Assembly (NCBI GenBank): GCA_934754415.1
Contig: CAKVIS010000004.1
Location: 28,279 to 92,278 of the forward strand
Origin: an uncultured Bulleidia sp.
GTDB lineage: Bacteria > Bacillota_I > Bacilli_A > Erysipelotrichales > Erysipelotrichaceae
Reading direction: 5' to 3'
DNA length: 64,000 bases
In this document: positions 55,357 through 63,799 of the stretch, piece by piece
Layout of the letters: the number at the start of each line of letters is the position of its first letter
Position numbering within the stretch: position 1 is the stretch's first letter
Program-made: the position numbers and the translations under genes
Notes under the pieces: generated by a model
The model's input: only the letters and a program-made list of their open reading frames with translations
The model's database searches: none
What the model was told of the DNA's origin: nothing

Positions 55357-55394
55357 AAAAAAAAAGAACAGAATGATTTTTACTCACTCTGCTC
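55357..55394 (-). terminator. Terminator of the flavoprotein gene
   Basis: An 11-bp GAGCAGAGTGA / TCATTCTGTTC stem (two G-U) followed by nine T on the minus strand. Confidence 0.9.
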
Positions 55395-55425
55395 TTAAAT
55401 GAACAAAATTTCTAATATGTTTTAC

Positions 55426-57342
55426 TTATTTGTTTGTGGCAGCGTTCTTACCGGCAATTCTGCCAAATACCATGATATCTGCAATAGCATTACCACCTAC
55501 ACGGTTACCACCATGGATACCGCCTGTCACTTCACCTGCAGCATATAAACCTTTAATAGCTGTACCGTCTTCATTTAAGACTTCAGCATCAGTGTTGATG
55601 GTTAAACCACCCATTGTATGATGTACACTTGGTTTTTCAATGACTGCATAGAATGGAGCTGTTTCAATCTTAGTACCGAATACATTCTTACCAAAGTCAG
55701 GATCTTCTCCTGCATCTACATAAGAGTTGTACTTCTCTACAGATGTCTTTAATGCTTCTGATGGACAGCCAATCTGTTTTGCAAGATCTTCCAGAGTATC
55801 TGCTTTATAGATAATTCCTTTTTCTACCATAGCATCTACCTGTTCCTGAGTGGCTTTATTCTGTAAAGTTGGAATCATATTCTGATCAGCAATGTGGTAG
55901 AACACACCGTCTGTCTGAGATAAAGCAGCAGAAGCAAGCTTGTCTCTTTCAGAATATTCATTAACGAATCTTTCACCTTCCTGGTTTACAAACATATAGT
56001 ACTGGGATGGAACAAGAAGACCATCGGCAAGCTGTCCTGTAAGAGCACTTGCTGTAGGCATTAACTGTACCATGCCCATACCTGTAAGGCTTGCTCCTGC
56101 CTGTAAACCTAATGTGATACCATCTCCTGTAGCACTTGCTACGTTAGTTGTTTTGATATCTTCAGGAATAGCTGGCCAGTATGTGTTGTATTCTTTTACC
56201 ATTGCACCATTGGCACCAAAACCACCTGTTGTGATGATTGTATTTGCAGCATGAATAGTTAAAGTAGAACCATCTTCTTTTTCACATTTCACACCTGTAA
56301 CTGCACCATCTTCTACAATCAGTTCTTTAGCATCTGTATTTAACAATACAGTGCCGCCATTCTTTGTAATGTACTCTTCAGAAGAAGTAAATACACCCTG
56401 TTTTGTTTCAAAGTTGTGTCCTCTCATCCATAAAGAACCTACAGGACTTGATAATGTATCACTTAAAGCAACACCTACAGTGTCACCTAACCAGTGCCAT
56501 GTATCCAGAGAATTTTCACATAATACTTTTACAAGATCATATTTACCGCTGATTTCATTACCATCAAGGTCTGTACGTTTTCCAGCCATATATGTCTGAA
56601 TGATATGCCATTCTGTAGAATCGAATTCTTTGGAAGTATCTCCTGCAAGATATTCCTGAATCTGACCCTTTAATGTTTTCAAAGTGTCTGCATATTCTCC
56701 AAAATCAGATTCCTTATAATCCAGTACTGCTTTTAAAGTTGTGTCCTGACCTTTTAAAGCATCTAATGTGTTTTCAATTTCAGGATCTGCAGCGTTCATG
56801 GCAAGACCAGAAGCTAAAGTGTTACCACCTAAAGCAGATGTTTTTTCTACCAGAATGACAGAAGCACCATTTTCCACAGCACTTGCTGCAGCAGCCATAC
56901 CTGCGCCTCCTCCACCGATAACAACAACATCTGTTGTTTCTTCAGTATCTTCACCTTTTTCTTTATTTGCAGATACATTCTTTAATGCATCTACATCAGC
57001 ACCTGCTTCTTTTAATGCATTTTCTACTGCTTCAAGAATACCGTTACTTGTAAGTGTAGCACCACTGACAACGTCTACTCCCAAACCCTGTGCATCTACA
57101 ATTTCCTGTGGAATCTTTTCCAGTGCAGGATCAGCAATACCTTCTGTTTCGCTTTGTTCTGTAACTGTTACAGATGAAATTTTGTCGCTTGTTAAGACAA
57201 CTTCTACTGTAATGTCACCGTTTCTGCCTGCACCTGTTCCTGTGTAAGTTCCGGCTTTGAATGTGTTTGCAGATTTAGAACCTGTACCACAGCCTGAAAG
57301 AAGCATCAAGGAACATACTAATGTTGTGACTAGCTTTTTCAT
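55426..57342 (-). CDS. Flavinylated extracellular fumarate-reductase-like lipoprotein
   Basis: A 638-residue lipoprotein (signal peptide with L-S-G-C at about residues 15-18). An FMN-binding domain (about 30-112) holds DVVSGATLTS, the ApbE site where FMN is joined to a Thr. The FAD-dependent reductase domain starts with DVVVIGGGGAGMAAA (about 138) and has ERDKLASA, SVHHTMGGL and GGNRVGGNAIAD with the catalytic His and Arg of flavocytochrome c3/urocanate reductases. It probably takes electrons outside the membrane to reduce fumarate or a related alkene; the substrate cannot be told. AGGAGG precedes the ATG. A MerR-type promoter controls it. Confidence 0.92.
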   Translation of the reverse strand: MKKLVTTLVCSLMLLSGCGTGSKSANTFKAGTYTGTGAGRNGDITVEVVLTSDKISSVTVTEQSETEGIADPALEKIPQEIVDAQGLGVDVVSGATLTSNGILEAVENALKEAGADVDALKNVSANKEKGEDTEETTDVVVIGGGGAGMAAAASAVENGASVILVEKTSALGGNTLASGLAMNAADPEIENTLDALKGQDTTLKAVLDYKESDFGEYADTLKTLKGQIQEYLAGDTSKEFDSTEWHIIQTYMAGKRTDLDGNEISGKYDLVKVLCENSLDTWHWLGDTVGVALSDTLSSPVGSLWMRGHNFETKQGVFTSSEEYITKNGGTVLLNTDAKELIVEDGAVTGVKCEKEDGSTLTIHAANTIITTGGFGANGAMVKEYNTYWPAIPEDIKTTNVASATGDGITLGLQAGASLTGMGMVQLMPTASALTGQLADGLLVPSQYYMFVNQEGERFVNEYSERDKLASAALSQTDGVFYHIADQNMIPTLQNKATQEQVDAMVEKGIIYKADTLEDLAKQIGCPSEALKTSVEKYNSYVDAGEDPDFGKNVFGTKIETAPFYAVIEKPSVHHTMGGLTINTDAEVLNEDGTAIKGLYAAGEVTGGIHGGNRVGGNAIADIMVFGRIAGKNAATNK

Positions 57343-57353
57343 TTTTCCCTCCT

Positions 57354-57377
57354 ACTGTTAATGATCAAACTAACAGT
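57354..57377 (-). repeat. Inverted repeat in the leader of the flavoprotein gene
   Basis: ACTGTTA and TAACAGT arms of 7 bp separated by 10 bases, between the -10 box and the ribosome binding site. Confidence 0.55.
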
Positions 57378-57380
57378 AAA

Positions 57381-57411
57381 ACTATAAACCCTACAATAGT
57401 TGTAAGGTCAA
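57381..57411 (-). promoter_or_regulatory. MerR-type promoter/operator of the flavoprotein gene
   Basis: Minus-strand -35 TTGACC (57406-57411) and -10 TATAGT (57381-57386) separated by 19 bp, the over-long spacer typical of MerR-controlled promoters. Between them lies the near-perfect dyad ACCTTACAA-CTA-TTGTAGGGT (57388-57408). The merR-type gene ends inside this site. Confidence 0.85.
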
Positions 57412-58184
57412 TCGGAAATAGTTTCTATAGGTATATAGAAGCGGTGAAGACGATGATGTACTTGCTTATCATCCAGGTAATTTCCTATGGTCTGACCCCA
57501 TATTTTCCCTTTCACATGATAGCCGTGCTTTTCAAGTTCTTCTTTTTTCTGCAGGAACATTTCCTTACTCAGATACGTATTCCCCATAGTTTCTGCAACA
57601 AAGGAAAGACTGACGGCCCCAGAGATATGTTCATACGCCTGTAAAACAGGTAGACCAAGTTTATCCAGGTATTGTTTCTCTATGGCAAATCCCCAGTCAA
57701 TTTCTTCCGCATGTTCCAAATCCAATAATGGACAGATAAAAGAAACAGGCATCAGGTTGATAATTTCCTTATTGGATTTCTGTGGTGTATTTAAAGTAAT
57801 GCGAAGAATGTCTGGACTTTGCACAAAGACTTCTTTCCATTTACCTTCCCTGTACATTTCCCATTCCTTTAATCTTTCCCAAGAAGTTTCCAGAATACAT
57901 TGCTGTTTCAAAAGATTCCATGCATAGAGATTATATTGTCTGGATTGTTTTGCTATTGTTTCTTCAAGGGAACAGGAATACATTAATGCTTTACACTCAC
58001 TTAAGGAAAATCCCATATTTTTATATCTCAAAATACCTGTAAGACGATTGATATCTTCAGGGGTGTAATATCTATAACCATTTTCATCTCTTGATGGAGC
58101 AATCAGTCCGTTCTGTTCATAATACCGTAATAATTGTGAAGAGATGTTCAGCATCTTTGCTATTTCGTGAATTCTGTATTTCAT
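57408..58184 (-). CDS. MerR-family transcriptional regulator
   Basis: A 258-residue regulator. The winged-helix DNA-binding domain (residues 1-70: YRIHEIAKMLNISSQLLRYYEQNGLI, YRYYTPEDINRL, KNMGFSLSECKALM) is followed by a linker helix and a roughly 140-residue C-terminal part probably binding a ligand. There is no Cys pattern for metals. It lies directly upstream of the flavoprotein gene, whose promoter has a MerR-type operator, so it most likely activates that gene. A TACAAT -10 (58192-58197) ends seven bases before the ATG and no Shine-Dalgarno is seen. Confidence 0.9.
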   Translation of the reverse strand: MKYRIHEIAKMLNISSQLLRYYEQNGLIAPSRDENGYRYYTPEDINRLTGILRYKNMGFSLSECKALMYSCSLEETIAKQSRQYNLYAWNLLKQQCILETSWERLKEWEMYREGKWKEVFVQSPDILRITLNTPQKSNKEIINLMPVSFICPLLDLEHAEEIDWGFAIEKQYLDKLGLPVLQAYEHISGAVSLSFVAETMGNTYLSKEMFLQKKEELEKHGYHVKGKIWGQTIGNYLDDKQVHHRLHRFYIPIETISD

Positions 58185-58191
58185 CTATTGC

Positions 58192-58197
58192 ATTGTA
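58192..58197 (-). promoter_or_regulatory. -10 box abutting the merR gene (candidate leaderless mRNA)
   Basis: Minus-strand TACAAT seven bases before the ATG at 58184; the -35 is weak. Confidence 0.4.
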
Positions 58198-58198
58198 C

Positions 58199-58227
58199 TA
58201 AAAAAAAGACCTCTTTACTAAGAGATC
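58199..58227 (-). terminator. Terminator of the icd-acn-YhhN transcript
   Basis: An 8-bp GATCTCTT / AAGAGGTC stem (one G-U) followed by eight T on the minus strand. It overlaps the stop codon of the YhhN gene. Confidence 0.85.
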
Positions 58228-58808
58228 GTTGACAGAACAATACAATATTGTGCAAGTATATACGTAAACATGATCCATCTGGTCTTCAGATCTTTTGCCT
58301 GTATGAACTTTTCGTGAGCTACCAGTGTATCTGAAACAACAAATAACGATGTTCCTAGAATTGCCCAGTCATTATGTGTCTGCATAGCCAGGATGCAGGA
58401 CAACACCAATGGTACTGCATAAACAGCTACGATTGGCTTATACTTTGATTTGAGTCTTTCATTCAATAATGTTCCTGCTATCAGAGCATACAGAATCAGT
58501 AACGGAGTATATCTGTAGTTTAAAGATAATGGTTGCTGAAGGAAATACATGCAGTAACAAAGATGTCCTATCATAAAGGATACAGATCCTGCTATAAAGT
58601 ATTTCTTTTCTTTAAATAACAATAAGATATCTCCTGCCCAGCCTAATACCAATCCAATCAGAATCAATACAGACAGTTTTGTGATATAGGCAATGATCAA
58701 ACATGGCAGAATACAGAGTTTTGCATATCTTTTTTTATCATGAAATTTTTCATAATGATCAATCAGATACATCAGAAAATACAGAACTGTAAATATTGTG
58801 GTTCTCAT
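58218..58808 (-). CDS. YhhN-family membrane protein (lysoplasmalogenase-like)
   Basis: A 196-residue protein with about eight short membrane helices. The family motifs LGWAGDILLLF (about residue 57) and FVVSDTLVA (about 157), with the conserved acidic residues, fit YhhN/TMEM86 lysoplasmalogenases, which cleave lysoplasmalogen vinyl ethers. Plasmalogens are common in anaerobic Bacillota, so this is plausible. It overlaps the aconitase gene by 4 bases and so is in the same operon, although no functional link is obvious. Confidence 0.8.
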   Translation of the reverse strand: MRTTIFTVLYFLMYLIDHYEKFHDKKRYAKLCILPCLIIAYITKLSVLILIGLVLGWAGDILLLFKEKKYFIAGSVSFMIGHLCYCMYFLQQPLSLNYRYTPLLILYALIAGTLLNERLKSKYKPIVAVYAVPLVLSCILAMQTHNDWAILGTSLFVVSDTLVAHEKFIQAKDLKTRWIMFTYILAQYCIVLSTIS

Positions 58809-61009
58809 AAAGCTTTGTAGTAGTTAATTAAACATCCTTTCATAAGTATTTGTTTTTCCTGGTCGGAAAGATGCTGTAATTCCAGATGCACAGGTTTCAC
58901 CTGATCCTCATGCACACTATAGGCCTGTACAGGATTTCCTTTACTTAAAGAATCAAGAATATCCTGAATATAGACATACGTATCCGTCTGCAGAGCATCA
59001 CAGTCTGTAGTTGTAAAAGGCAGAATACCCCAGTTGATACAGTTGGATCTGTAACGTTTTGTAGCATATTCCTTAGCAAAGTTAGCACAACCGCCTAATA
59101 CTCTTTGGCAACTGGCGGCCTGTTCTCTTGCACTTCCATCTCCTGGTTTATGTGCATAAATTGCAGAACCTATGTTTGTTTCAGACATATCTGCAGTAAT
59201 TCCCTGTTGCTTTAACAATTGTACAACCTTCAGTACTTCTTCAGAATCTTTTGCAATCTTCTGTACCTGTTTAGCCTTAGCTACATAACCAGGATCTCTT
59301 CTGGATAATGTAAACTCAGCAAGTCTTAATGGATTGGATCTGTAGGAAGAGGTTTCACCACTAGGAATGAGTTCATCTGTAGTAGTGACAGGATCTTCTA
59401 TATGAGAAACAATCCTGATTAAAAGATTTCTGGATAAAGCAGGCTGTTCAGGCCAGTCTTTGATATTTGGTCCAAATACCAGAGGATATGCAGGATCTGG
59501 ATGACCAAAACCGTTATACACTCTTTCTGCATAGATATTGTCATCAAAGGATGGTAAGTCTACTGCATCATCAAAGTCTATACTATCCGCAGGTGTAAGA
59601 ATACCTTTGTTTCTGCTTGTTGCAGCAATAGATCTTGCGTCCATTAATGCTACAGCAGCAAGCTGACCTTCACCAGGTTTGGAACCTTCTCTGTTAGGGA
59701 AATTACGTGTTGTATGGCGAATGGATAATTCGTTATTGGCAGGTGTATCCCCTGCTCCAAAACACGGTCCACAGAATGCTTCTCTGAATACAGCACCGCA
59801 AGAGACTAGATCCAGTACAGTGTTATTTTGTAACAGTGCCTTATACATTGGTAAAGAATCAGGATAGACAGACAGTCTGTATCTTTCATTTCCTGCAGTG
59901 TGTCCTTTTAGTATTCTAGAAGCAAGCACAATATTTTCATAGATTCCTCCGGAACATCCGGCGATGATTCCCTGATCTACATGTACACGATTCTCTTTAT
60001 CCACTTTGGAAACAAGATCCATTGTCACTTTACCATTCAGCTGACTATTAGCTCTGTCCTGCGCTTCCTGCAGATATTTTTTCGGGTCTTTTAACAGTTC
60101 TTTAATTGGTAAAGCATAGCTTGGATGCATTGGTAAAGCTATCATACATTCCACTTTGTCAAGATCCAGGTCAATCCACTTATCATAGGCCGCACCTTCT
60201 TCAGGAACCAGTTCTGTATAGGCTTCGGGTCTATGATGCTGTTCAAAGTAGTGTTTTGTGATAGCATCCGTCTGCCATATAGAAGATAAACATGTTGTTT
60301 CCGTAGTCATCACGTCAATACCGTTTCTGAAATCCTGTGAAAGATTCTGTATACCCGGTCCTGCAAACTCCAAAACACAGTTTTTAACAAACCCGTTGGT
60401 ATAGGTTTTGGAAACAAGATCCAGAGCTACATCCTGTGGCCCCACACCATGTTTTACTTTACCGTGTACATAGATCAGAACTACTTCCGGAGCTTCAATA
60501 TCATACGTCTGACCTACTAACTGCTTTGCAAGTTCTCCTCCACCTTCTCCTATTGCCAAAGTACCAAGAGCACCATATCTGGTATGAGAATCTGAGCCAA
60601 GAATCATTCTTCCACACCCTGACATCATCTCTCTGTTATAGCTGTGAATAACTGCAAGATTTGGTGGTACATAGATACCTCCATATCTATGCGCACAACT
60701 TAAAGCAAAGGCATGATCATCTTCGTTGATAGTACCACCCACTGCACATAAAGTATTGTGACAGTTGGTCAGTACATATGGTACAGGAAACTGTTTTAAT
60801 CCTGATGCTCTGGCTGTCTGAATAATGCCTACATAAGTAATATCATGAGAAGTCAGAGAATCAAATGTAATATGAAACAGTGAATCTTCTTTTGGCGTAT
60901 GGTGTGCGTGTAGGATACGGTAAGCAAGCGTCTTTTCTTTTCCATCAATATCCTTTGTTTCTACAGGTACACCCTGAATCAGTTTTACTGTTGTATCATG
61001 CAGTTCCAT
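58805..61009 (-). CDS. Aconitate hydratase
   Basis: A 734-residue aconitase-superfamily enzyme. Substrate and cluster motifs are visible: GSDSHTRYGALGTLAIGEGG near residue 137, GCSGGIYENI near 352 and CGPCFGAGDTP near 411 provide the three Cys for the 4Fe-4S cluster. The swivelling domain follows (RNFPNREGSKPGEGQ, YRSNCINWGILPF). It converts citrate to isocitrate. It overlaps the isocitrate dehydrogenase gene by one base. The form is the clostridial hydratase type rather than the 890-residue AcnA. Confidence 0.92.
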   Translation of the reverse strand: MELHDTTVKLIQGVPVETKDIDGKEKTLAYRILHAHHTPKEDSLFHITFDSLTSHDITYVGIIQTARASGLKQFPVPYVLTNCHNTLCAVGGTINEDDHAFALSCAHRYGGIYVPPNLAVIHSYNREMMSGCGRMILGSDSHTRYGALGTLAIGEGGGELAKQLVGQTYDIEAPEVVLIYVHGKVKHGVGPQDVALDLVSKTYTNGFVKNCVLEFAGPGIQNLSQDFRNGIDVMTTETTCLSSIWQTDAITKHYFEQHHRPEAYTELVPEEGAAYDKWIDLDLDKVECMIALPMHPSYALPIKELLKDPKKYLQEAQDRANSQLNGKVTMDLVSKVDKENRVHVDQGIIAGCSGGIYENIVLASRILKGHTAGNERYRLSVYPDSLPMYKALLQNNTVLDLVSCGAVFREAFCGPCFGAGDTPANNELSIRHTTRNFPNREGSKPGEGQLAAVALMDARSIAATSRNKGILTPADSIDFDDAVDLPSFDDNIYAERVYNGFGHPDPAYPLVFGPNIKDWPEQPALSRNLLIRIVSHIEDPVTTTDELIPSGETSSYRSNPLRLAEFTLSRRDPGYVAKAKQVQKIAKDSEEVLKVVQLLKQQGITADMSETNIGSAIYAHKPGDGSAREQAASCQRVLGGCANFAKEYATKRYRSNCINWGILPFTTTDCDALQTDTYVYIQDILDSLSKGNPVQAYSVHEDQVKPVHLELQHLSDQEKQILMKGCLINYYKAL

Positions 61010-62010
61010 CAGCCCAGTCTCCTAAGAATTTCCTGTGTAAATTGTGTAGTGGTGGCTGTTCCTTTGAGGTCCTGTGTCAGTACCTTACCTTCCATGAAGA
61101 TATCATTTAAAGTTGTGTCTAATTGAACAGCTTCCTTAACATATCCCAGATCTTTCAGGCACATACTGTAGGCCATTAAAATAGCTGTAGGATTGGCAAT
61201 GTCTTTTCCGGCAATATCTGGAGCAGACCCATGTACCGCTTCATAAATTCGCACATCTTTTCCGATGTTGGCACTTGGTGCAAAGCCAAGACCCCCAACC
61301 AGTCCTGCACATAGATCAGAAAGAATATCTCCATATAAGTTTTCTGTCACAATCACATCAAACTGTGTCGGATCTGTTACAGCCTTCATACAGAAAGCAT
61401 CAATAATGACCGCATTGCTTTCTATATCGGGATATTGTTTTGCAATGTCTTCAAAGGTATGCAAAAACAGCCCGTCGGTCAGTTTCATAATATTGGCTTT
61501 ATGAACACAGGTGACTTTATGTCTGTGATGTTTTCGAGCATACTCAAAAGAAGCAGTAATGATATTGGCAGATGCCTCTTTGGAAATGATCTTGATACCA
61601 TGAGCAGTATCTCTATCATACATGTATTCCACACCTTTATAAAGGTCTTCTGAGTTTTCTCTGAAAATAACAATATCCACATCTTCATATCTGGAGTTTA
61701 CTCCAGGCAAGGAATGTACGGGTCTTAAGTTGATATTAGTATGAAAAGCCTGTCTTAACTGCACATTGATAGATCGAAATCCTGTACCAACTGGTGTAGC
61801 AGTCGGTCCTTTTATACAAACACCAGTGTGTTCAATATCTTCTAAAAGTGATGGATCAAATAAAGCACCGTGTTGTTCATAGTATTCTGCACCTGCTTCA
61901 TGATGCACCCACGTAATAGCCGGTGTCAGTACAGCAGATACTGCTTTTACACTTTCTGCAATCTCTTTTCCTATTCCATCTCCAGGAACCAATACGATTT
62001 TTTCAGTCAT
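61009..62010 (-). CDS. icd: Isocitrate dehydrogenase (probably NAD-dependent)
   Basis: A 333-residue short-form decarboxylating dehydrogenase. GDGIGKEI, the substrate region REN-SEDLYKGVEY and KANIMKLTDG, the metal Asp residues in ENLYGDILSDLCAGLVGG, and the cofactor loop EAVHGSAPDIAGKDIANP are visible. The SEDLY-type segment marks isocitrate rather than isopropylmalate use. It overlaps the aconitase gene, opposite citrate synthase. AAAGGAG precedes the ATG. NAD preference is inferred from the short form. Confidence 0.93.
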   Translation of the reverse strand: MTEKIVLVPGDGIGKEIAESVKAVSAVLTPAITWVHHEAGAEYYEQHGALFDPSLLEDIEHTGVCIKGPTATPVGTGFRSINVQLRQAFHTNINLRPVHSLPGVNSRYEDVDIVIFRENSEDLYKGVEYMYDRDTAHGIKIISKEASANIITASFEYARKHHRHKVTCVHKANIMKLTDGLFLHTFEDIAKQYPDIESNAVIIDAFCMKAVTDPTQFDVIVTENLYGDILSDLCAGLVGGLGFAPSANIGKDVRIYEAVHGSAPDIAGKDIANPTAILMAYSMCLKDLGYVKEAVQLDTTLNDIFMEGKVLTQDLKGTATTTQFTQEILRRLG

Positions 62011-62025
62011 ACTCTGAGTCTCCTT

Positions 62026-62065
62026 TGTCTTTCATTGTACTCTGAAAAACAACAAGTGTCTTTCA
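62026..62065. repeat. Direct repeat in the icd/citrate synthase intergenic region
   Basis: TGTCTTTCA occurs at 62026-62034 and again at 62057-62065, 31 bp apart, or about three helical turns. The second copy overlaps the citrate synthase -35. Confidence 0.5.
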
Positions 62066-62089
62066 AAAAAGACCAGACAAGTATAAAAT
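62061..62089 (+). promoter_or_regulatory. Promoter of citrate synthase
   Basis: Plus-strand -35 TTTCAA (62061-62066) and -10 TAAAAT (62084-62089), spacer 17 bp. Confidence 0.5.
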
Positions 62090-62113
62090 ACTAGCTAAGG
62101 GAGAATACTATCT

Positions 62114-63454
62114 ATGATTTATCCAAATACCGCAACATTAGAACCGGAACAATTATCTGTTCTGTTAGAAGAATACAGAAAGCATAATTTCATTGATCCT
62201 GAAGTCAGTGAAAAACTAGGTGTGAAAAGAGGATTACGTAATCCGGATGGTACTGGTGTACTTGCCGGACTTACCAGTATCTGTGATGTACAGGGGTATA
62301 TTACAAATACTGATGGGTCCATTACCCCCGCCAAAGGTCATTTAATCTACAGAGGCTATGATATTGATGACTTTGCAAAAGAAGCAGTAGAAACAGATAC
62401 ATTCATGTTTGAAAAAGTTATATGGTTATTATTGCTTGGAAATTTACCAACAGAAAAAGAACTGGAAATGTTTCAGGAAATACTGGAATCTCATAGAGAA
62501 TTACCAGATGGATTTGCGGAAAAAATGATTATGTCCGTCCCGTCACCAAATATCATGAACCAGATGGCAAGATCAGTATTATCCATGTATGCCTATGATC
62601 CGGATCCTGAAAACACCAGTCTGGAAAATATAGTCAGACAGTCCATTAACCTGATTGCTGAAATACCTACCATGATGGTCTATGCTTATCAGACATACAG
62701 ACATGCCTATAAACATCAGTCCATGTTCTTTCATTATCCGGTACATGGGCAAAGTACTGCAGAACATATTCTGAGCACTTACAGATACAATCAGTCTTTT
62801 ACTCACGAAGAAGCTAAATTATTAGATTTATGTCTGCTGTGTCATGCCGATCACGGTGGAGGAAATAACTCCACTTTCACAGACAGAGTTGTTTCTTCTA
62901 CAGGTACAGATACCTACAGTGCCATAGCCGCTGCCATCGGTGCTTTAAAAGGTCCAAAACATGGTGGTGCTAACTTACAGGTCATGAAACAGCTGGATAT
63001 GTTACTGGCATATGGGGTAAACCCTGAAGATGCCGGCAGTGTCAAAGAAGCCTTACGTAAGATATTAAGAAAAGAAATTGGAGATGGAAGCGGCCTTATC
63101 TATGGCATAGGTCATGCAGTATATACACTCAGCGATCCACGTGCACAGATTTTAAAAAACAACAGTGCTTCTTTAGCAAAAAAGACACATCACGAAAAAG
63201 AATACAATCTGTTATGCGCCATCGAAAAATATGCACCTGAAGTCTTTCTGGAAGAAAAAGGCACAAACAAGAATGTCTGTGCCAATGTGGACTTATTCTC
63301 AGGACTCATCTACAGAATGCTGGGCATTGATGATGTGTTGTACACCCCTATTTTTGCCATTGCAAGAATCGGAGGATGGTGTGCACACAGAATGGAAGAA
63401 ACGGAATTTGCCAACAGAATCATTCGTCCTGCTTACAAATACATTCCAAGATAA
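62114..63454 (+). CDS. Citrate synthase
   Basis: A 446-residue enzyme condensing acetyl-CoA and oxaloacetate. The active-site segments are PVHGQSTAEH, LCHADHGGGNNSTF (His near residue 245), GPKHGGAN and GIGHAVYTLSDPRA, and the RIGGWCAHRMEE tail is present. The extended N-terminus and length fit the clostridial/Bacillota citrate synthase group. A GGGAG site lies 12 bases upstream. With the divergent aconitase and isocitrate dehydrogenase it makes 2-oxoglutarate, the glutamate precursor; no other TCA gene is present here. Confidence 0.94.
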   Translation: MIYPNTATLEPEQLSVLLEEYRKHNFIDPEVSEKLGVKRGLRNPDGTGVLAGLTSICDVQGYITNTDGSITPAKGHLIYRGYDIDDFAKEAVETDTFMFEKVIWLLLLGNLPTEKELEMFQEILESHRELPDGFAEKMIMSVPSPNIMNQMARSVLSMYAYDPDPENTSLENIVRQSINLIAEIPTMMVYAYQTYRHAYKHQSMFFHYPVHGQSTAEHILSTYRYNQSFTHEEAKLLDLCLLCHADHGGGNNSTFTDRVVSSTGTDTYSAIAAAIGALKGPKHGGANLQVMKQLDMLLAYGVNPEDAGSVKEALRKILRKEIGDGSGLIYGIGHAVYTLSDPRAQILKNNSASLAKKTHHEKEYNLLCAIEKYAPEVFLEEKGTNKNVCANVDLFSGLIYRMLGIDDVLYTPIFAIARIGGWCAHRMEETEFANRIIRPAYKYIPR

Positions 63455-63468
63455 TATTTGTTATTCAT

Positions 63469-63508
63469 ACAGCCATACCTGAGCAATCAGTTATGGCTGT
63501 TTGTTTTA
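63469..63508 (+). terminator. Terminator of citrate synthase
   Basis: A 9-bp ACAGCCATA / TATGGCTGT stem followed by TTGTTTT. Confidence 0.8.
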
Positions 63509-63558
63509 TCGAAATACCTCCGCAAAAGATATTTAAGCTGCCATCCTGTTATAGGCTT

Positions 63559-63708
63559 TTAACTCCAGTATTTTTCAGCTGTTTCGTCATCCTCTAAAAG
63601 ATTATTCAGCATACTGTAAGCATCAGCAGCTTCAAGATACATGTTTGCCTGTTCCAGTGTTGTCGCAATACCATACAGAATGTTGATTACTTTTTGATCT
63701 GCCTGCAT
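63559..63708 (-). CDS. Possible 49-residue small protein
   Basis: Minus-strand ORF starting MQADQKVINILYGIATTLEQ. The composition is protein-like (an amphipathic helix, then an acidic stretch LLEDDETAEKYWS). There is no clear ribosome binding site and a stop lies five codons upstream, so it may also be chance. No family recognised. Confidence 0.35.
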   Translation of the reverse strand: MQADQKVINILYGIATTLEQANMYLEAADAYSMLNNLLEDDETAEKYWS

Positions 63709-63728
63709 TTCAATACATTTTCATCATA

Positions 63729-63760
63729 AAAGCAAAGCATATTCAAGTATGCTTTGCTTT
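63729..63760. terminator. Strong hairpin, terminator-like on both strands
   Basis: A 13-bp perfect stem AAAGCAAAGCATA / TATGCTTTGCTTT with a 6-base loop. There is little T-tract beyond the stem, so it could also be a boundary of a mobile element next to the transposase-like fragment. Confidence 0.5.
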
Positions 63761-63799
63761 CATACGCTTTATTTATGAAATACTTTTGCAGTTAATGCT

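Noticed and set aside
55328..55387. Longer start (GTG) for the prepilin
   Set aside because: The extra codons lie across the terminator of the flavoprotein gene and the prepilin promoter.
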